From Aristolochia californica (Eukaryota; Streptophyta; Magnoliopsida; Piperales; Aristolochiaceae): a stretch of 64,000 nucleotides of DNA. Under the pieces are notes generated by a model. It was not told where the DNA came from. It did not search any database and saw nothing but the letters and a program-made list of their open reading frames with translations. This document shows positions 1 through 11,194 of the stretch, piece after piece. The translations under genes were made by a program, and so were the position numbers. Location: NCBI GenBank assembly GCA_029961685.1, contig JARWKL010000012.1, positions 21,933,227-21,997,226 on the forward strand. The letters are read 5' to 3'. Numbering within the stretch: the stretch's first letter is position 1; the number at the start of each line of letters is the position of its first letter.

Positions 1-51
1 TCCATGTTGAAGGCATCAAATACATATAAATGTGCTTGATTTGCTATATAG

Positions 52-1802
52 ATGTACTCAGAAAGAACTGTCCTTGACAAAGATGCAGATATTGTGTACC
101 CCGATTCAAAGCGCTGCTGCTGTTTTACTAAGAGTTATTATCGGTATGTGAAGGGTACTGGCTCACTTTTGGCGACTGCCCAAGTAGGATTTCTTGTTTC
201 CAAGTTCCATTGGTTTGTTTCATGGTTTGAAATCTTTGATCTTCTATGCACGCTGAAGAATATTTTGCTATTGTAAGGGAAAAATCATAAAATGTGACGT
301 GTGTGCTTATGTTTCTTTGTGCATATCCATTCCTTTCATTGGATGAGACAACAGATTATCTACGCATTGATCTTCTTGGCTGCCAGCTGGTTGGATTAGT
401 GGACTGATTTCATGAAACAGGATGATCACAATAAAATAAGTGTAATTTATGCTATTTTTTAGGTCTCTATTCCTTATGGAATAGATGGGATTTGACCATG
501 GTCGGGCGATTCGGATCAGATTTTGAACTGGGCGAGTCGCGTCATAGGGAGACTTGACTCTTCTGTTCCTGCAGAATCCCTTCCAACTCAGCCCAAGACC
601 GATGAGTCCTGATCCGACTCGGTCAATCTGAATTGGATTTTCATGTGTCCGAGTCTGAGTCAGAAAACCCTGGATTTGATTGGTTGTTGCAGTCTTTGGA
701 TGCAATCTGTCCATCTGGCAGCTGTTGAGATCTATCACTTGATTGACTTAAACATCCGATTGGTGCTGGATCGTGGACATGGGCAGATGGTATAATTATT
801 TTGTTAACCATACTTGTGTGCATTACATCCCTGAACGTTCTTTTACTGTTGATCTTTGAACTCATGGGGTCTTCATAATCAATATCTGAGTAAATCCTTT
901 AGCGACCAACCTTACATTTAACCAAGCAACAGACCTATCTGGATTGTGTTTAATAGTAAACACACATCAACAACCGACAGCCTTGTTTCCAAGAGGAAAT
1001 GAAATCAAAACCTACATACGATTACTATGTAAGGCAGCCATTTTCTTATCCATGGCTGCTCTCCATCCTAGATCTTTAAGAGCCTTGCATATCCACAATT
1101 ATTTAGCTTGGATAGGATCCCCTTCTTCTTGGTGGGTTCTTTTCTAATTTCTAATAATATCTTCTGTGGCACACTTCACTGTAGAATAAGCCACATCTAA
1201 AGAAGGGGGAAATATCATCACTGGAGGAGCTGGGTCTCAGATATTTTACTCCTCGAGAGGTATGTGCTTAGGCTGTATTCATTCTGCACTTGCATCTTAT
1301 GGATATTTTCTACTAACCAATGCATCATGATGATCAGGTTGCTAATCTGCATTCTCTCCCAAAGGAGTTCCAGTTTCCGCAGCACATAAATCTTAGACAG
1401 CAGTAAGTCATGTTTGATGATTTTGTCATTTTAGTTGTCAGTGGAGTGGGAGAGTGTAGGGGATCCAGAAGCAGATCCCAGTAGGCTTCACCTAGCAACC
1501 TATTTTGACTCCTTGAGCTCAAACTTATCATGAATTTTCATTATGCTGCCTTGACACTAATTCCTCATTACTTCCTTAACCAGCCTCTGATCATGTCTCT
1601 TCTGTAGATCATTCCTCTTTACAAAAATCTGGTCATTGTTCTCCCTACTTGCTTATAACTTGCTTACTGAGAACTGAAAAAGCTTTGTATTTATATATTC
1701 AATTGCTTATGTGTTTTTTACAGATACGCTCTACTGGGAAACAGTTTAAGCGTTGGAGTGGTGAGCCCGTTGCTATGTTATTTGTTCCAAGAACCATCTT
1801 GA
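52..1802 (+). CDS. DNMT2: tRNA (cytosine-38-C5) methyltransferase DNMT2/TRDMT1, C-terminal exons (5' part outside window)
   Basis: DNMT2 enzymes have a DNA-methyltransferase fold but methylate C38 of tRNA-Asp and a few other tRNAs. Four exons are visible: 52-183, 1185-1259, 1338-1402 and 1724-1802, joined by GT-AG introns, giving the last 116 residues. They contain [15 protein letters not shown], then [16 protein letters not shown], then [17 protein letters not shown], followed by a stop 5 codons after the motif CYLFQEP. These match the C-terminal target-recognition and motif IX-X segments of DNMT2. The catalytic PCQ motif lies upstream of the window. Exon 3 ends with CA and exon 4 supplies A, so the usual Arg of RQRY reads Gln. 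Identification is by recalled family motifs and is strong. The exact 5' boundary of the first visible exon is inferred from an AG at 50-51. Confidence 0.9.
480..665. repeat. GACTCG/CGAGTC-rich repeat in DNMT2 intron
   Basis: This intronic stretch is much more GC-rich than its surroundings and repeats short GACTCG, CGAGTC and GATCCGACTCGG words in both orientations. A similar mixture occurs at about 5510-5610. It resembles a degenerate non-autonomous DNA element, but I found no clear terminal inverted repeats or target duplication, so the class is open. Confidence 0.35.
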
Positions 1803-2879
1803 ATGCCTCCTTATCTTCCTACTAAGTGTCCCTGAGCACAGGTAACAGTGTTCTTCCGACCTATTTGATTGATTGTTTTTGGTCCTCATTTGTGTCCCTC
1901 CCTCAGTGAAGTTGAGCCGGCAGTGCACAATGCTTCTGTGATTTTGATCTTTCCTCTTGGTGATGTTTTATTCTCTTGTAGACCCTGTTTGATTGGAGAG
2001 GAACCGCTACTGTTCTGTTTGTTGCCTTACCATCTTCTATGTGATCTACAAAAACTAGACTGTTCTTGTATCATCTAGAAATGTGAAAATCTTGCTACAA
2101 TTCTCCGTAAATTGAATGTTCACGTGCGCGGTCAACCGTAATATTATTTGCATCAGACTTGCACGTGTGGATTCTGTTTTTAAGTTTATGCTTCTTCTTT
2201 TCACCCCGCATCGGGCGCCGTCACTGCTCCTGCACCCACGCTTGGTTACTCTTTCCTCATTTTTTTATTTTTTTTTAATTTATAATTTACCGTAATTTAT
2301 AAATTAATAACTGCATTAATTAAGGGTGATTTAATAAAATATTATAATAATTGGGGATTTAATTTCTGATTAATGGCACTTTTGATTTTTAATTAAAAAT
2401 TTAATAATTTTATATAATATATTTTATATTTATGGCCGAATTAATACAAAAAGTTAGTTGGTGCAAAACCAGCCATCCGATTCTTAATAATTCGATTATG
2501 ATCAACGGTTATTTCATCAACTGGTTTTTTTACTGGATTTGTCCTCTTATATATTAAAATAAAAATATTTTAATTTATCTTTTACTAATATTTTTTGAAT
2601 TTTATTTCTAACTGAGTCGGCAGAAATGTAAGAGGCGACGCGGAGCTGGGTTCCGATCCCGAGTCGCAAAAGTATGGTTTTGAGGAAATCCTAATTCACT
2701 AGTTCCGTGTTTCAGAAGAATTAATTCTCTGCTCGTCAAACTCCAGAAACTAATATATACCACCGGAAAGATCGCCTGTTTTTTGGCGCGCGGAAGAAGA
2801 GGAGAAGTCAAAGAGGACCTCAAAGTCCAAAGCAGTCCCACGTTCTCTCAGATTCTTTTTCAGACGCAAGCTGCAGAGG
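1803..2879. other. Intergenic: DNMT2 3' flank and AT-rich spacer
   Basis: No supportable gene. The first few hundred bases are probably DNMT2 3'UTR. From about 2250 to 2600 the sequence is very AT-rich with T and A runs. A GC-richer block (about 2620-2830) begins the upstream region of the next gene. Confidence 0.5.
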
Positions 2880-3014
2880 ATCTCTCTCTCTCTATATATA
2901 TATACTTAAATCTCGATTCTCTTCCGCCTTGGATTCAAATTTTCGATCAATTCATCAATAATTTGACCTCGTTTGCCTTTTTTCTCTTTCGTCGCTGTCT
3001 TATCTCTCGTTGAA
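2880..3014 (+). promoter_or_regulatory. Probable core promoter and 5'UTR of membrane-protein gene
   Basis: A TC run (TCTCTCTCTCTC) is followed by TATATATATA at about 2892-2905, roughly 110 bases before the ATG at 3015. This fits a TATA box with a Y-patch-like pyrimidine tract, as in many plant promoters. Placement is inferred from position alone. The short T- and C-rich stretch before the ATG is the likely 5'UTR. Confidence 0.45.
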
Positions 3015-4483
3015 ATGCACAGATCTGCGAGTACTAATCGAGCTTCCGATGAATTCTTCCTGAACTTGTCCCCGCAGATGAAGGCCTCTCCGGGCCTCAA
3101 AGCTGTGGAGATTGATCAGCTTCCAACGTATGATGCTCTCTCTGATGTTTCAAAGAAGGAAGCATCGAGACTCAGGGCCTCCGAAAACGCTGTCCATCTG
3201 ATACCGCTTGTCTTGATTCTATGTGCCATCATTCTCTGGTTCTTCTCTTCTCCAGGTAATAAACGACGTAGGTGTCTGTTCCTTCGATTTTTTTTTTTTT
3301 TTTTCCTTTAGTGCTTTTTGTGCCCGATGATTTTGTTTGCAAGAGAGGTGAATGTGTGTTATTGTGGTTTCTCTTGATAAGATCTTCGAGTACAGGTTTA
3401 AGTTTTTTTTTTTTTTTTTTCTCTTTTTCTCCTTTAGGGCTATTGATGCTGATTCCAGAAAAACTGATATCTGATCAAGATACATCATGTTTATATTCAT
3501 CTCTTGTAGTCTAATTTAAGGAACGTTTGTGAACTCCTCTAAACAAACTCTCGGTCTCTCTCTAGAGACAAATGTCTTCTTCATTTCTTGGAGGAAAGAA
3601 GTGCACGTTTCAGGAACAATAAATATTAATCATCAATAGAAGATGATTTTGGGTAGTTTCTTCTAGTAGTAGAGGTTGTCAAGACCTTTCTTTCTTTTGA
3701 CTCTTTTCTTCTCTTCTTTGTGTTTAGATTCTTCTTTTATTTGACGTATTTGATGGAAATATTGTAGACATAAATTGCTGAATGAATTTATTATTGATTT
3801 CAAATATAAGCAAAGAGCGAGTGTATTCCCTTATCAGTCCTCTAAAGTTCTTAAACTAGCAAGTGTCTCTGAATTAGGATATATGTTGAAGAATAACTAT
3901 CTGCAGCGCTTCGCTTCTTTTGTGATTCCTTATCTTTAGTTCTTAAAGGATATTTGGATTATGTTCTCCACAACAGAAGACGAAACCTCTGCCACATGGA
4001 GGCGTCTGAGTAACAAAAGATCATATAGATGATATTTCACTAAATGATCAGTTAGAGTAACGCCTAGCTCCGTTATTGGTAATCTGTATCCCACTATGTT
4101 ACAGAGGTTCAATTGCTCCCTGTTTCTTGTCCATGTTGTTTATTATTAAAACTGTAATTTACGCAAGGATAAACACTATAGGAAGAACATAGAAGTTTTG
4201 TAAATCTTAAAATGATTTTCCCTGAGAAACCTTGAATTAAATTACATAAAGTTTTCATCCAACTAATTTACATTGCCCTGAATTTTCAAGGTCATTGTTT
4301 ATTTTCATTTATATCACAGTTAATTTGGCGAATAAGGATGATACAATTCTTGCCAGAATCGAGGGGCTGAAGCCTGACAGTGATACTATTGACACTGCAT
4401 TGAGAACATCCGAAGAAAACAAGGGCTTGGATAGGCAAGACCAAGTAGAATATAAAGATGCTGTGAGGAGTTCAAATAGTTAA
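3015..4483 (+). CDS. Small plant single-pass membrane protein, function unknown (134 aa)
   Basis: Two exons, 3015-3255 and 4320-4483, with donor GTAATA and acceptor CACAG. The split codon gives Val, and a 1064-bp intron lies between. The start MHRSASTNR is chosen because the reading frame and composition change there and the N-terminus fits a family of short plant proteins I recall only loosely. Residues about 25-57 are hydrophilic (motif DQLPTYDALSDVSKKEASRL). Residues about 58-79 form one hydrophobic segment (HLIPLVLILCAIILWFF) that should span a membrane. The tail is acidic and polar (LARIEGLKPDSDTID), probably soluble. No catalytic motif and no cleavable N-terminal signal are seen. The helix could act as a signal anchor. 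Function is unknown to me. The gene model is well supported by splice sites and frame. Confidence 0.75.
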
Positions 4484-5509
4484 AACACTCTTGAGGATCT
4501 GTCTTTATTTCCTGGACTTGTGAGCAGAAGCAGCTAACTGGTTTATTGGTTACAAGAAGAACCACTTTAAATGAATTCAGATGAAGTCTCCAGACATATA
4601 ACCAATTTTTGAGGTCTAGGCGGCAAGTCCTCAAGTGGAAGCCATCGATCTCAAGCTATTCTTATCGTTTTCGTGAGTGAAGGCTTTTGTTTCCTGTTTG
4701 AGATGACTCATTGGAGTTGCTTATGCTTCTTTGACAACCAATACCATATGAGTAGTTGATGTAGCAAGAGAATGTAGGGTTATTTCGTCAATAAAATTCA
4801 GATAATCTTTGATATTAAAGCAGCTTATCTCAATGGACAAGATTTGAAGAGAATGAATAGTCTTGCTCCTGTATGTCTGAAATGATTTATGTGATTCAAA
4901 ATTCATGACTTGGATCTCTTGAATGTCAAGTCTTTCTTATGGAGTGAACAGCAATAAATTTTGCTGCATAATTCCGCATTATGGAAAGGTTCTTTCTCTG
5001 GATACTCCTTTTCATCGTTTTTTTCCTTTTCTCAGCTCTTGCTTTCCGCAGTTAGATTTCCACGTTCTTGAGAAAACAAAATGTTCTCCAGTTGTCGAGG
5101 TGTTAATCCATCCGGAGCACGCTTTTGATAATTCTCGTCTCTCTAAGTGTAGAAGAGGCCAGGTAAATTTGGACTTGTGAGAACTCTTTTTTTTTTATTT
5201 TCTTGCTTCTAGTTTTGACCTGTAGATTTGCTCTAGCTTCGACACAAAGCGGAGTCTTCTGATCAATTCTTTCACCCTTTCCCAATGCCTATTTTTGCTT
5301 ATGATAATCAGCTCAAAAGTTCATGAAAACTTAGTCATGGTGAGTGACAGAAATTCAAGCCTGTTCATTATGGGAAGAGAAGAGAGAAAGGACAGGATTG
5401 TAAGATAATTTTCCCCTCGTTTGATTGGAGGGAAAGCTGGAAAGAAGAAATACTGACGAAATGCAAGTTTTATTCATAACACTTGTAATTACCACTTTGA
5501 GGACAGAGT
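4484..5509. other. 3' flank and intergenic DNA
   Basis: Probably the 3'UTR of the membrane-protein gene followed by unremarkable intergenic sequence. Short open frames here lack splice-site support or family motifs. I see no RNA gene. Confidence 0.45.
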
Positions 5510-5610
5510 AGCGAAGCGAGTTCTCCAACTGAGCCCCACCACTGCATTAACGAGTCCCAGTTTGACTCGCCCAATCCCATTGAAAAATCAGGATCCACTC
5601 AGATACTGAT
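5510..5610. repeat. Second GACTCG-rich repeat copy
   Basis: A short GC-richer block with GTTTGACTCGCCC, AACGAGTCCCAG and GGATCCACTCAG. It has the same word usage as 480-665 and a similar abrupt contrast with flanking AT-rich DNA. Probably the same degenerate repeat family. Confidence 0.3.
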
Positions 5611-7159
5611 TCTGAGTTACAAACCATGTTCACCGTTATTATAGCTAGATTTTCAGCATCAGATTACCAAAAAAATAAAAATGGAACAAAAATTCTTGCC
5701 CGATTAGGCATGTGAATAATTTTTTTTGTTACCGTTTATCAAATGGAACAAAAATAGGTGAGGGTTATTTTGTACCCATTTAACCGATAACCTGATTATA
5801 TATATAAGAGCAATTTGATAACCTTTTATTTGAGATAAAAATTTATTTTTTTTAGTTTTTTATACATTAAATGAAATTGTTCTTAGACTTATGTGTAATA
5901 TGGTAATATATTTTTTTATATATTATGGTTTCATAAAATTTTGTCATTTTATTATTATTCTTATAAGTAAATAAGAGATATATGAAATTATATTCTGATC
6001 TTTTATATACTATTTATACCCCTACGAATATACCATTTAGAGTTGTGAGAAAAGAAAAAAAAATAGGTTTATTTTATCTTGTTTGGATGCATGTGGAAAA
6101 TGAAAGAGAAAATGGAAAAGAAATATCGTTTGTTTAGATACATGAAAAAAATGGGAAAAAAATAAAATTAATAATTTTTTAAATTTTTGATGATTTAAAT
6201 TTTCTTTTAAGTTTGTATATTTTTTATTTTCTTCCCAAATTTCATCCTTTTGTGAGAGAAAGTTTGTTAACTAAGAGAGAAAGTGATTTTTCCTCTTATT
6301 TTCTTTTCTCTCAATGATTCTCTACTGCCAAACAACAAAAAATAACTCTCTCCCATTTTATTATGTGGGTTCCAAACAAGCCCTAAAGGATTTTGATTAT
6401 TTTCTTGTTGTTTTCAGGTAAATAGAGACTTTAGCTTACCTCACATGTAAGAGTATAAAGAATTTTTAGATTTTCTTAGGGGTATAAACGGTATAAAAGT
6501 TGAATAAAATAATTTATTTCATATATTATTACATTTACGTATAATATATTCCATGTATTGGTTATATTTTATTTTGTATATTGTTTACATATCTGTTTAA
6601 TAAATAATAAAAATGAGAACTCAGGCAAATAATGGAATAGTCAATAAATTATTTTAAAATATATAAAAATGATAATAAAACATAGCCATCATATACAACT
6701 AATTAAATTAGTAGAAACTTATTGAATCAATATTGGATATTGGATATCACAATTAGACAACAAAAACAAGAAGAAAAAACCCATAATGGGAGTAAATTAT
6801 TTTGTAAAAATTATACAGAAGAAACCCATAATAGCAGAAGAAAAAAGCTATGTCAATATGAAATAATTTATTTTGTAAAAAATATGACAATAAGAAATAA
6901 TTTATTTTTTCAACTATACACTTACGTATCACTACAACAAGGGTTCATAGGTAATAACAAATATGAAAATAGAAAAATAAAATAAAACAAATACAAAAAA
7001 GGCAAGCTTTTCTCGACCTTGCACCCCGTACTTTTGGAGGAGGAAAAATCTTATTTTAAAACCAAAGATCGATGAAAAACATCTCTCTTATTGGAAATTA
7101 GGAGAGGTATTGCACCACTACATTGGTGCCCTCCTTAAAGCTATTTTTTTATGAAAATA
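5611..7159. other. AT-rich intergenic DNA with MITE-like remnants
   Basis: Very AT-rich and without a supportable gene. Around 5690-5760 it resembles 20038-20110 (shared phrase around TGGAACAAAAATTCTTGCC, then TTTATCAAATG or TTTATTAAATG), suggesting a dispersed repeat. An 87-codon open frame at 6722-6985 is A-rich and low complexity and is not credible as a gene. Confidence 0.4.
6060..6385. mobile_element. Candidate MITE with CTTGTTTGGA / CCAAACAAG ends
   Basis: The left side reads CTTGTTTGGATGCATG near 6085 and the right side reads TTCCAAACAAGCCCTAAA near 6370, giving an inverted CTTGTTTGGA pair. The interior repeats GAAAGAGAAAATGG-type words. 'Gtttgga...ccaaacaagccc' ends are common on small plant DNA transposons. 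No clean target-site duplication was seen, so the exact ends and superfamily are uncertain. Confidence 0.4.
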
Positions 7160-8045
7160 ACTGAACATACCTATACTACAAAAAAATGGATTTATGCAAA
7201 CAAATACTTCTGTCGACGAATTGAAATTTGCTATTCCAATAAATTTAGAAATTCATTGGTAAAAATAATACTTTTACTATTGAATTTCAAGTTTATTGCC
7301 ATTGATTAACCTCTACCAGTGAATTTTTAAATTCACTAGTGAAAGGTGTTGGAAGATAAGCTCAAGCCCACACGACCAAGGAATGCCCACATATCTAAGA
7401 TTATTATAAGATGGGTCACATGACCAAGGAAAGCCTACAAGATGGGCCCAAACCCATAAGAAGTAGGACCTACAATGATTACCATGAGTTGGCATCCTTA
7501 TCACATCAGTTGGAAAATCAATAAAGACTCACAAAAGTATCTTTATCTTAGGGTCACGATCAAAAAGAGTTTTAGTTTTGGTTATGTTAGTCTTCTATTT
7601 ATATTGGGTTATTTAATTATGCTAGAACTTATCTTTTAATGTTAGAGTTTGGGTGTAATTAGGACAAGGGTAGTTTTATTGTAATTGGACTCTACTACTT
7701 TCCTCTATTATAAATAGAGGTTCATGTACTCTGATTACAACGAGTTATTGATGTTAATAAAGTATTTATCTTTTCTATAAATTTAACAAAAGGGTTTTGG
7801 AGAAAATTTTCTTGCACGTGAAAAATACCTTTATCAATAAATTTTAAAATTCATTGTTAAAAGTATGAAAATTTTATTTTCCCAAGACATTTTTAGTAGC
7901 AAACTTCAAATTTTGCTACCAAAAAGACAATTTTACTTGCAAATTTTTAAATTCGTTGCTAAAAGTGTTCCAGGCAAAATTAAAGTTTTACACTTAGTTC
8001 ATTGTCTTGCCAAAAAGTAAACTTTTTTTCCGGCGAATTTTGAAA
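7160..8045. mobile_element. CACTA-like remnant with subterminal repeats, split by an LTR
   Basis: Begins near an ACTACAAAAAAATGG end, close to the CACTACAAGAAAA terminus of plant CACTA elements. It then contains repeated 15-20-bp units such as AAATTCATTGGTAAAA and AAATTCACTAGTGAAA, in both halves (7200-7345 and 7820-8040). Such subterminal repeat arrays are typical of CACTA transposons. No transposase is present. The array is interrupted by an LTR-like sequence at 7347-7816. Confidence 0.5.
7347..7816 (+). mobile_element. Probable solo LTR (about 470 bp) of a Ty1/copia-type element
   Basis: Begins TGTTGGAAGATAAG and ends TTTTCTTGCA, so it has the TG...CA ends of an LTR. It carries a promoter-like TCTATTATAAATAGAGG about 100 bases before the end. 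It interrupts the CACTA-like subterminal repeats, and no internal retroelement domains follow. A related promoter segment occurs at 63080-63330. A perfect 5-bp target duplication was not found, so the exact ends are provisional. Confidence 0.5.
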
Positions 8046-8059
8046 TTGTATTCTAATGT

Positions 8060-8235
8060 GTAACAAAAAGCAGAAAGTTAGGTAAATGTTAGGAACTTAA
8101 GGGTATAATAATCTTTAATATTATAAATAGAGAATTTGGGAGTATTTGATATGTTAAAAGGATAGTTTAATAATAACTAGAGAAAGTAGAGGTTGACATT
8201 GGGGATGTTCTATTTTATACACAAGTGAAAAATAG
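8060..8235 (+). repeat. Dispersed repeat, inverted partner at 19860-20030
   Basis: Shares a long interrupted match with the reverse complement of 19860-20030. Common phrases include GTTAGGTAAAT or ATTAGGTAAAT, TTAGGAACTTAA, and TTTGGGAGTATTTGATATG. This is a non-coding element of about 170 bp present in opposite orientations on either side of the Agenet inverted-repeat locus. Probably a MITE; its termini are unclear. Confidence 0.5.
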
Positions 8236-8989
8236 TCATTAGGTTTAGAGTAAAAGTAGGGTTGGGAAGATTTATATCAAATGAATCCTTAAGAGTGTTC
8301 TATCAAGCTCATATTCAAAACTCATGGAATCCATACAGTTTAAATTAATACTAGGAAATATGTCTATGTAGTGTCAAGTTAGATATTCAAAAAACTTACA
8401 ATATATGCATCTGAGTTGGGATTTCTTGAAGAGAGTCATGATGATGTTAGACCTCTTCAATTGAAGAATTGATGTTAATATGAACTGCATCTATCCTACC
8501 TTTTAATTTAATCATGCATAACGTGTAAGTGTTTCTTGTACAATTCAATTTGAACTCTCAACTTACACTAAATTATACATGTACTCTCTCATCAAAAGCT
8601 AAATTATACATGGTTTAACAAAAATGAGTTATAGTTTTAAATAGCACATACAAACCTATTCCCCCTTTCTTTCTTCCCTCTAGTTTTGTACCTTCCAGGA
8701 CCTAACATACATACACTAACCACAAAAACTATAATTTCAAACCCTTTATGAAAACAAATTTGCTTCATTGCTTACATTAATAAGGGATCATGTCCGATCG
8801 AACCTGGTTTAAGTAGCTTGTTTGGGATCATGTCCAAATGCTAGTGTGTTTCGACTCCAAATTCAATATCAAAATCGTGCAGGAATAGGACATAAAACAT
8901 ATATAAGTGTCTTTCTTTCAGTTATCAAACACTAGTCTACCTTATTTTAGACTACACATAATGATTTTTTGAATAAAAAATGTTAAAAA
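8236..8989. other. AT-rich intergenic DNA
   Basis: No supportable gene or RNA. It contains the phrase GGGATCATGTCC twice (about 8787 and 8825), a small local duplication. The remainder looks like decayed intergenic sequence. Confidence 0.4.
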
Positions 8990-9311
8990 TTAGACGCCCT
9001 AATTTTAAACTAACGAAAGCAATAATAATAATCGCAGAAGAAAGAAAAATCAAGCACGAAAACACATAAGATTTATACTAATTCACCTCAAGGTGAGACT
9101 ACGTCTTATCTTTCGCCGCTACAATAATTCACTATAAAGATGAAAAAATTTACAAGAGAATTCATACACACTTATAGGTATTTTTCTCTATCCTCTCACA
9201 GCCACAACTGATGATGCTCATTCGAACAATTAAACACTAATAGCGGCGCCCCAAAATATAAAGAGAAAAATAGGACAACTAAAATTCTCAAACTACCCTT
9301 AATAAAACAAA
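8990..9311 (-). mobile_element. Copia LTR/leader fragment abutting the left inverted-repeat arm
   Basis: Matches 51690-52020 over about 320 bp in the same orientation, with shared phrases TCAAGGTGAGACTACGTCTT, TAATAGCGG and AATATAAAGAGAAAA. At 51.7-52.0 kb that sequence lies directly upstream of a minus-strand copia gag, so this is a leader or LTR fragment of a related retroelement in minus orientation. It ends where homology to the Agenet exon begins (about 9312), making it the breakpoint neighbour of the duplication. Confidence 0.6.
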
Positions 9312-10496
9312 AATGTCTCAAGTAATGGGTGGACACTTTTGTTAGACTCCTTGGATCCACCTAAGAGATCCAAGTGCACAAATTGAACCTGAAAGTTAAG
9401 AAATCATGGCAGGATAATCAGTGGGTTGTGATTGGAAAGGTAATTTCAACTCTTGCTGCAGTATCTATGCTAGCTCCATACCTTTTATAACGATATAGAG
9501 ATTAGCTGGAGGAGTGGAATCTATTCTATACTAGTGGCTCATTACGAATGAAACATTCTTTCACTTTGACTTGCTCATTGCACTCTTCCTCTTTTACACA
9601 CTACTGGATGATAACAAAATGTTCCTTTTTAGGTTTGAAGTGTTTTCAAATTTGACGCTTCTTGACTCAATTTTTTTTTCTTTTTTGGTGCAGAAGTCAA
9701 ACTACCTGGCTCAATTTTTTTTTTTTTTTTTGGTGCAGAAGTCAAACTACCGGCTATCTGGCATGAACATGAAGGCTACCATTACACAACATGTGCTAGA
9801 ACAGGATGCTGGCTTCCAGGCAGATAAGGTGCGGAATATGGCTCTCTCTGTAAGAAGTTTGAAGAGAAGTCGGGAAGTTTTCTCCTCTCATTTGGGTGAA
9901 AATGCAGGACCTGATCAGAAACTAAGAGCAATCAAAAAGGATGGTAGGCTCCAGCAATCTGTGACAGGATGCCAGTCCCATCTGCTGGAAAAGGTAGATG
10001 CTGTTGCTTCCCCACAAATTGTGTTGGGTGAAAAATACATGCATGCTTCCTTTACAACAGAACCACTCATTTTTCTGAAATAGACACAGAGGAGAGCAGA
10101 AATTTTAATGCTGAAGTTGGATGTTTTTTTCCAAGAAGCTTAGAACCTATTGATGATGCTGAGGCTAGTACATGTTCAATTGCTAGTTGCAGTAGCAGCA
10201 CCCGTGATAATCCATACAAACGATCTTGTCTTTATATCACAGGTCCTAATCAAGCTTCGAGTAGTGGTGGGTGGGTAGATCGGAGAGAGTCCTCCCCTTC
10301 GGAAAATGATGACTTGGCAGCTGAAATTCATAAATTAGAGTTGCATGCTTATCGGTCCACCATGGAGGCATTATATGCTTCTGGTCCCTTAAGTTGCGAA
10401 CAGGAAGAAATGATGACAAATCTTCGCCTTTCACTCAACATTTCAAACGATGAACACTTGTTGGAGTTAAGGCACTTAGTTTCTGCAGAGTGCTAA
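9312..10496 (+). pseudogene. Truncated, frameshifted copy of the Agenet/ENT gene
   Basis: A copy of the intact minus-strand gene at 16356-17761. It begins in the middle of the Agenet exon (equivalent to residue about 90), so the start codon and the first Agenet domain are missing. The exon end GTGATTGGAAAG and donor GTAATT are kept (about 9440). The second exon runs from about 9739 to the stop at 10494-10496. One A is missing near 10054 relative to the intact copy, shifting the frame to an early stop at about 10081. After the shift the ENT domain is readable again in another frame (motif EALYASGPLS, with Cys replacing the Trp of the intact gene). The intron acceptor region is tandemly duplicated. 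It cannot make the parent protein but could be transcribed. Confidence 0.85.
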
Positions 10497-10499
10497 AAT

Positions 10500-11190
10500 C
10501 ATTTCCCTTTAATTAATTCAAAAGCAACTCCCAGTGTTATAAAGGATTTTTTTTTCTTCATGTTTTAGGTCTTTCCTGAAGTGTACATGTTCTCACAATT
10601 GGAAGGAGTGGATGAAATTTTTAAGATTTGTAGCATCTCTTTTTGGGTATTCAATCTGTAAGAGGTTTAGAAAGTGACTGTATGAGATATTTGTATCATA
10701 AACTCTTCAAAAGAAAGGCAATGGAAAGTTTTTGGCCATGATTATAGTTGGATCTCTCTACTGTTAATTTGTTTCCCCTCTATCCTTTTTTTGTGGAATT
10801 GTAATGTTTTATTCATTGTGAACACTTTGCTATATATTTGTAGGTTTAATTATGCCGCTTTAATGTATGATGTAACACATTTCTTTCATGGTTGATGAAA
10901 GTTTTTATCATGGAAAATATATATGGTGCTGCTTCCTTAGAAAATTGTACGTGTAATTTTATCACTTCAGAAATGTTCTTCAATGTGGTGGTTGAATACT
11001 AGTATCTTGGTTCTACCTCTTTTGTAAGCTTCCTTTCTTTGTAGGTCAGACTTCATCATGTACAAAAGATTATGGGTCTGTATTAGAATCAATGGGAAGC
11101 ATTGAGATGTTAGAGCTGGTTAATTATGAGGAGTTAAAAGTGGTGTGTGTCGTCGAGATGCATTTCTTCAGTTCTTTGTCTTGTCAGTTT
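10500..11190 (+). other. 3' flank of the pseudogene copy, part of the inverted-repeat arm
   Basis: Non-coding, matching the reverse complement of 15780-16350, the 3' flank of the intact gene. Its conservation with the other arm shows the duplication was of genomic DNA and not of a processed mRNA, as does the retained intron. Confidence 0.6.
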
Positions 11191-11194
11191 CTTG

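Noticed and set aside
6722..6985. 87-codon open frame on the plus strand
   Set aside because: Lys/Asn/Tyr-rich translation of A-rich DNA, no splice sites, no recognised motif; expected by chance in such composition.
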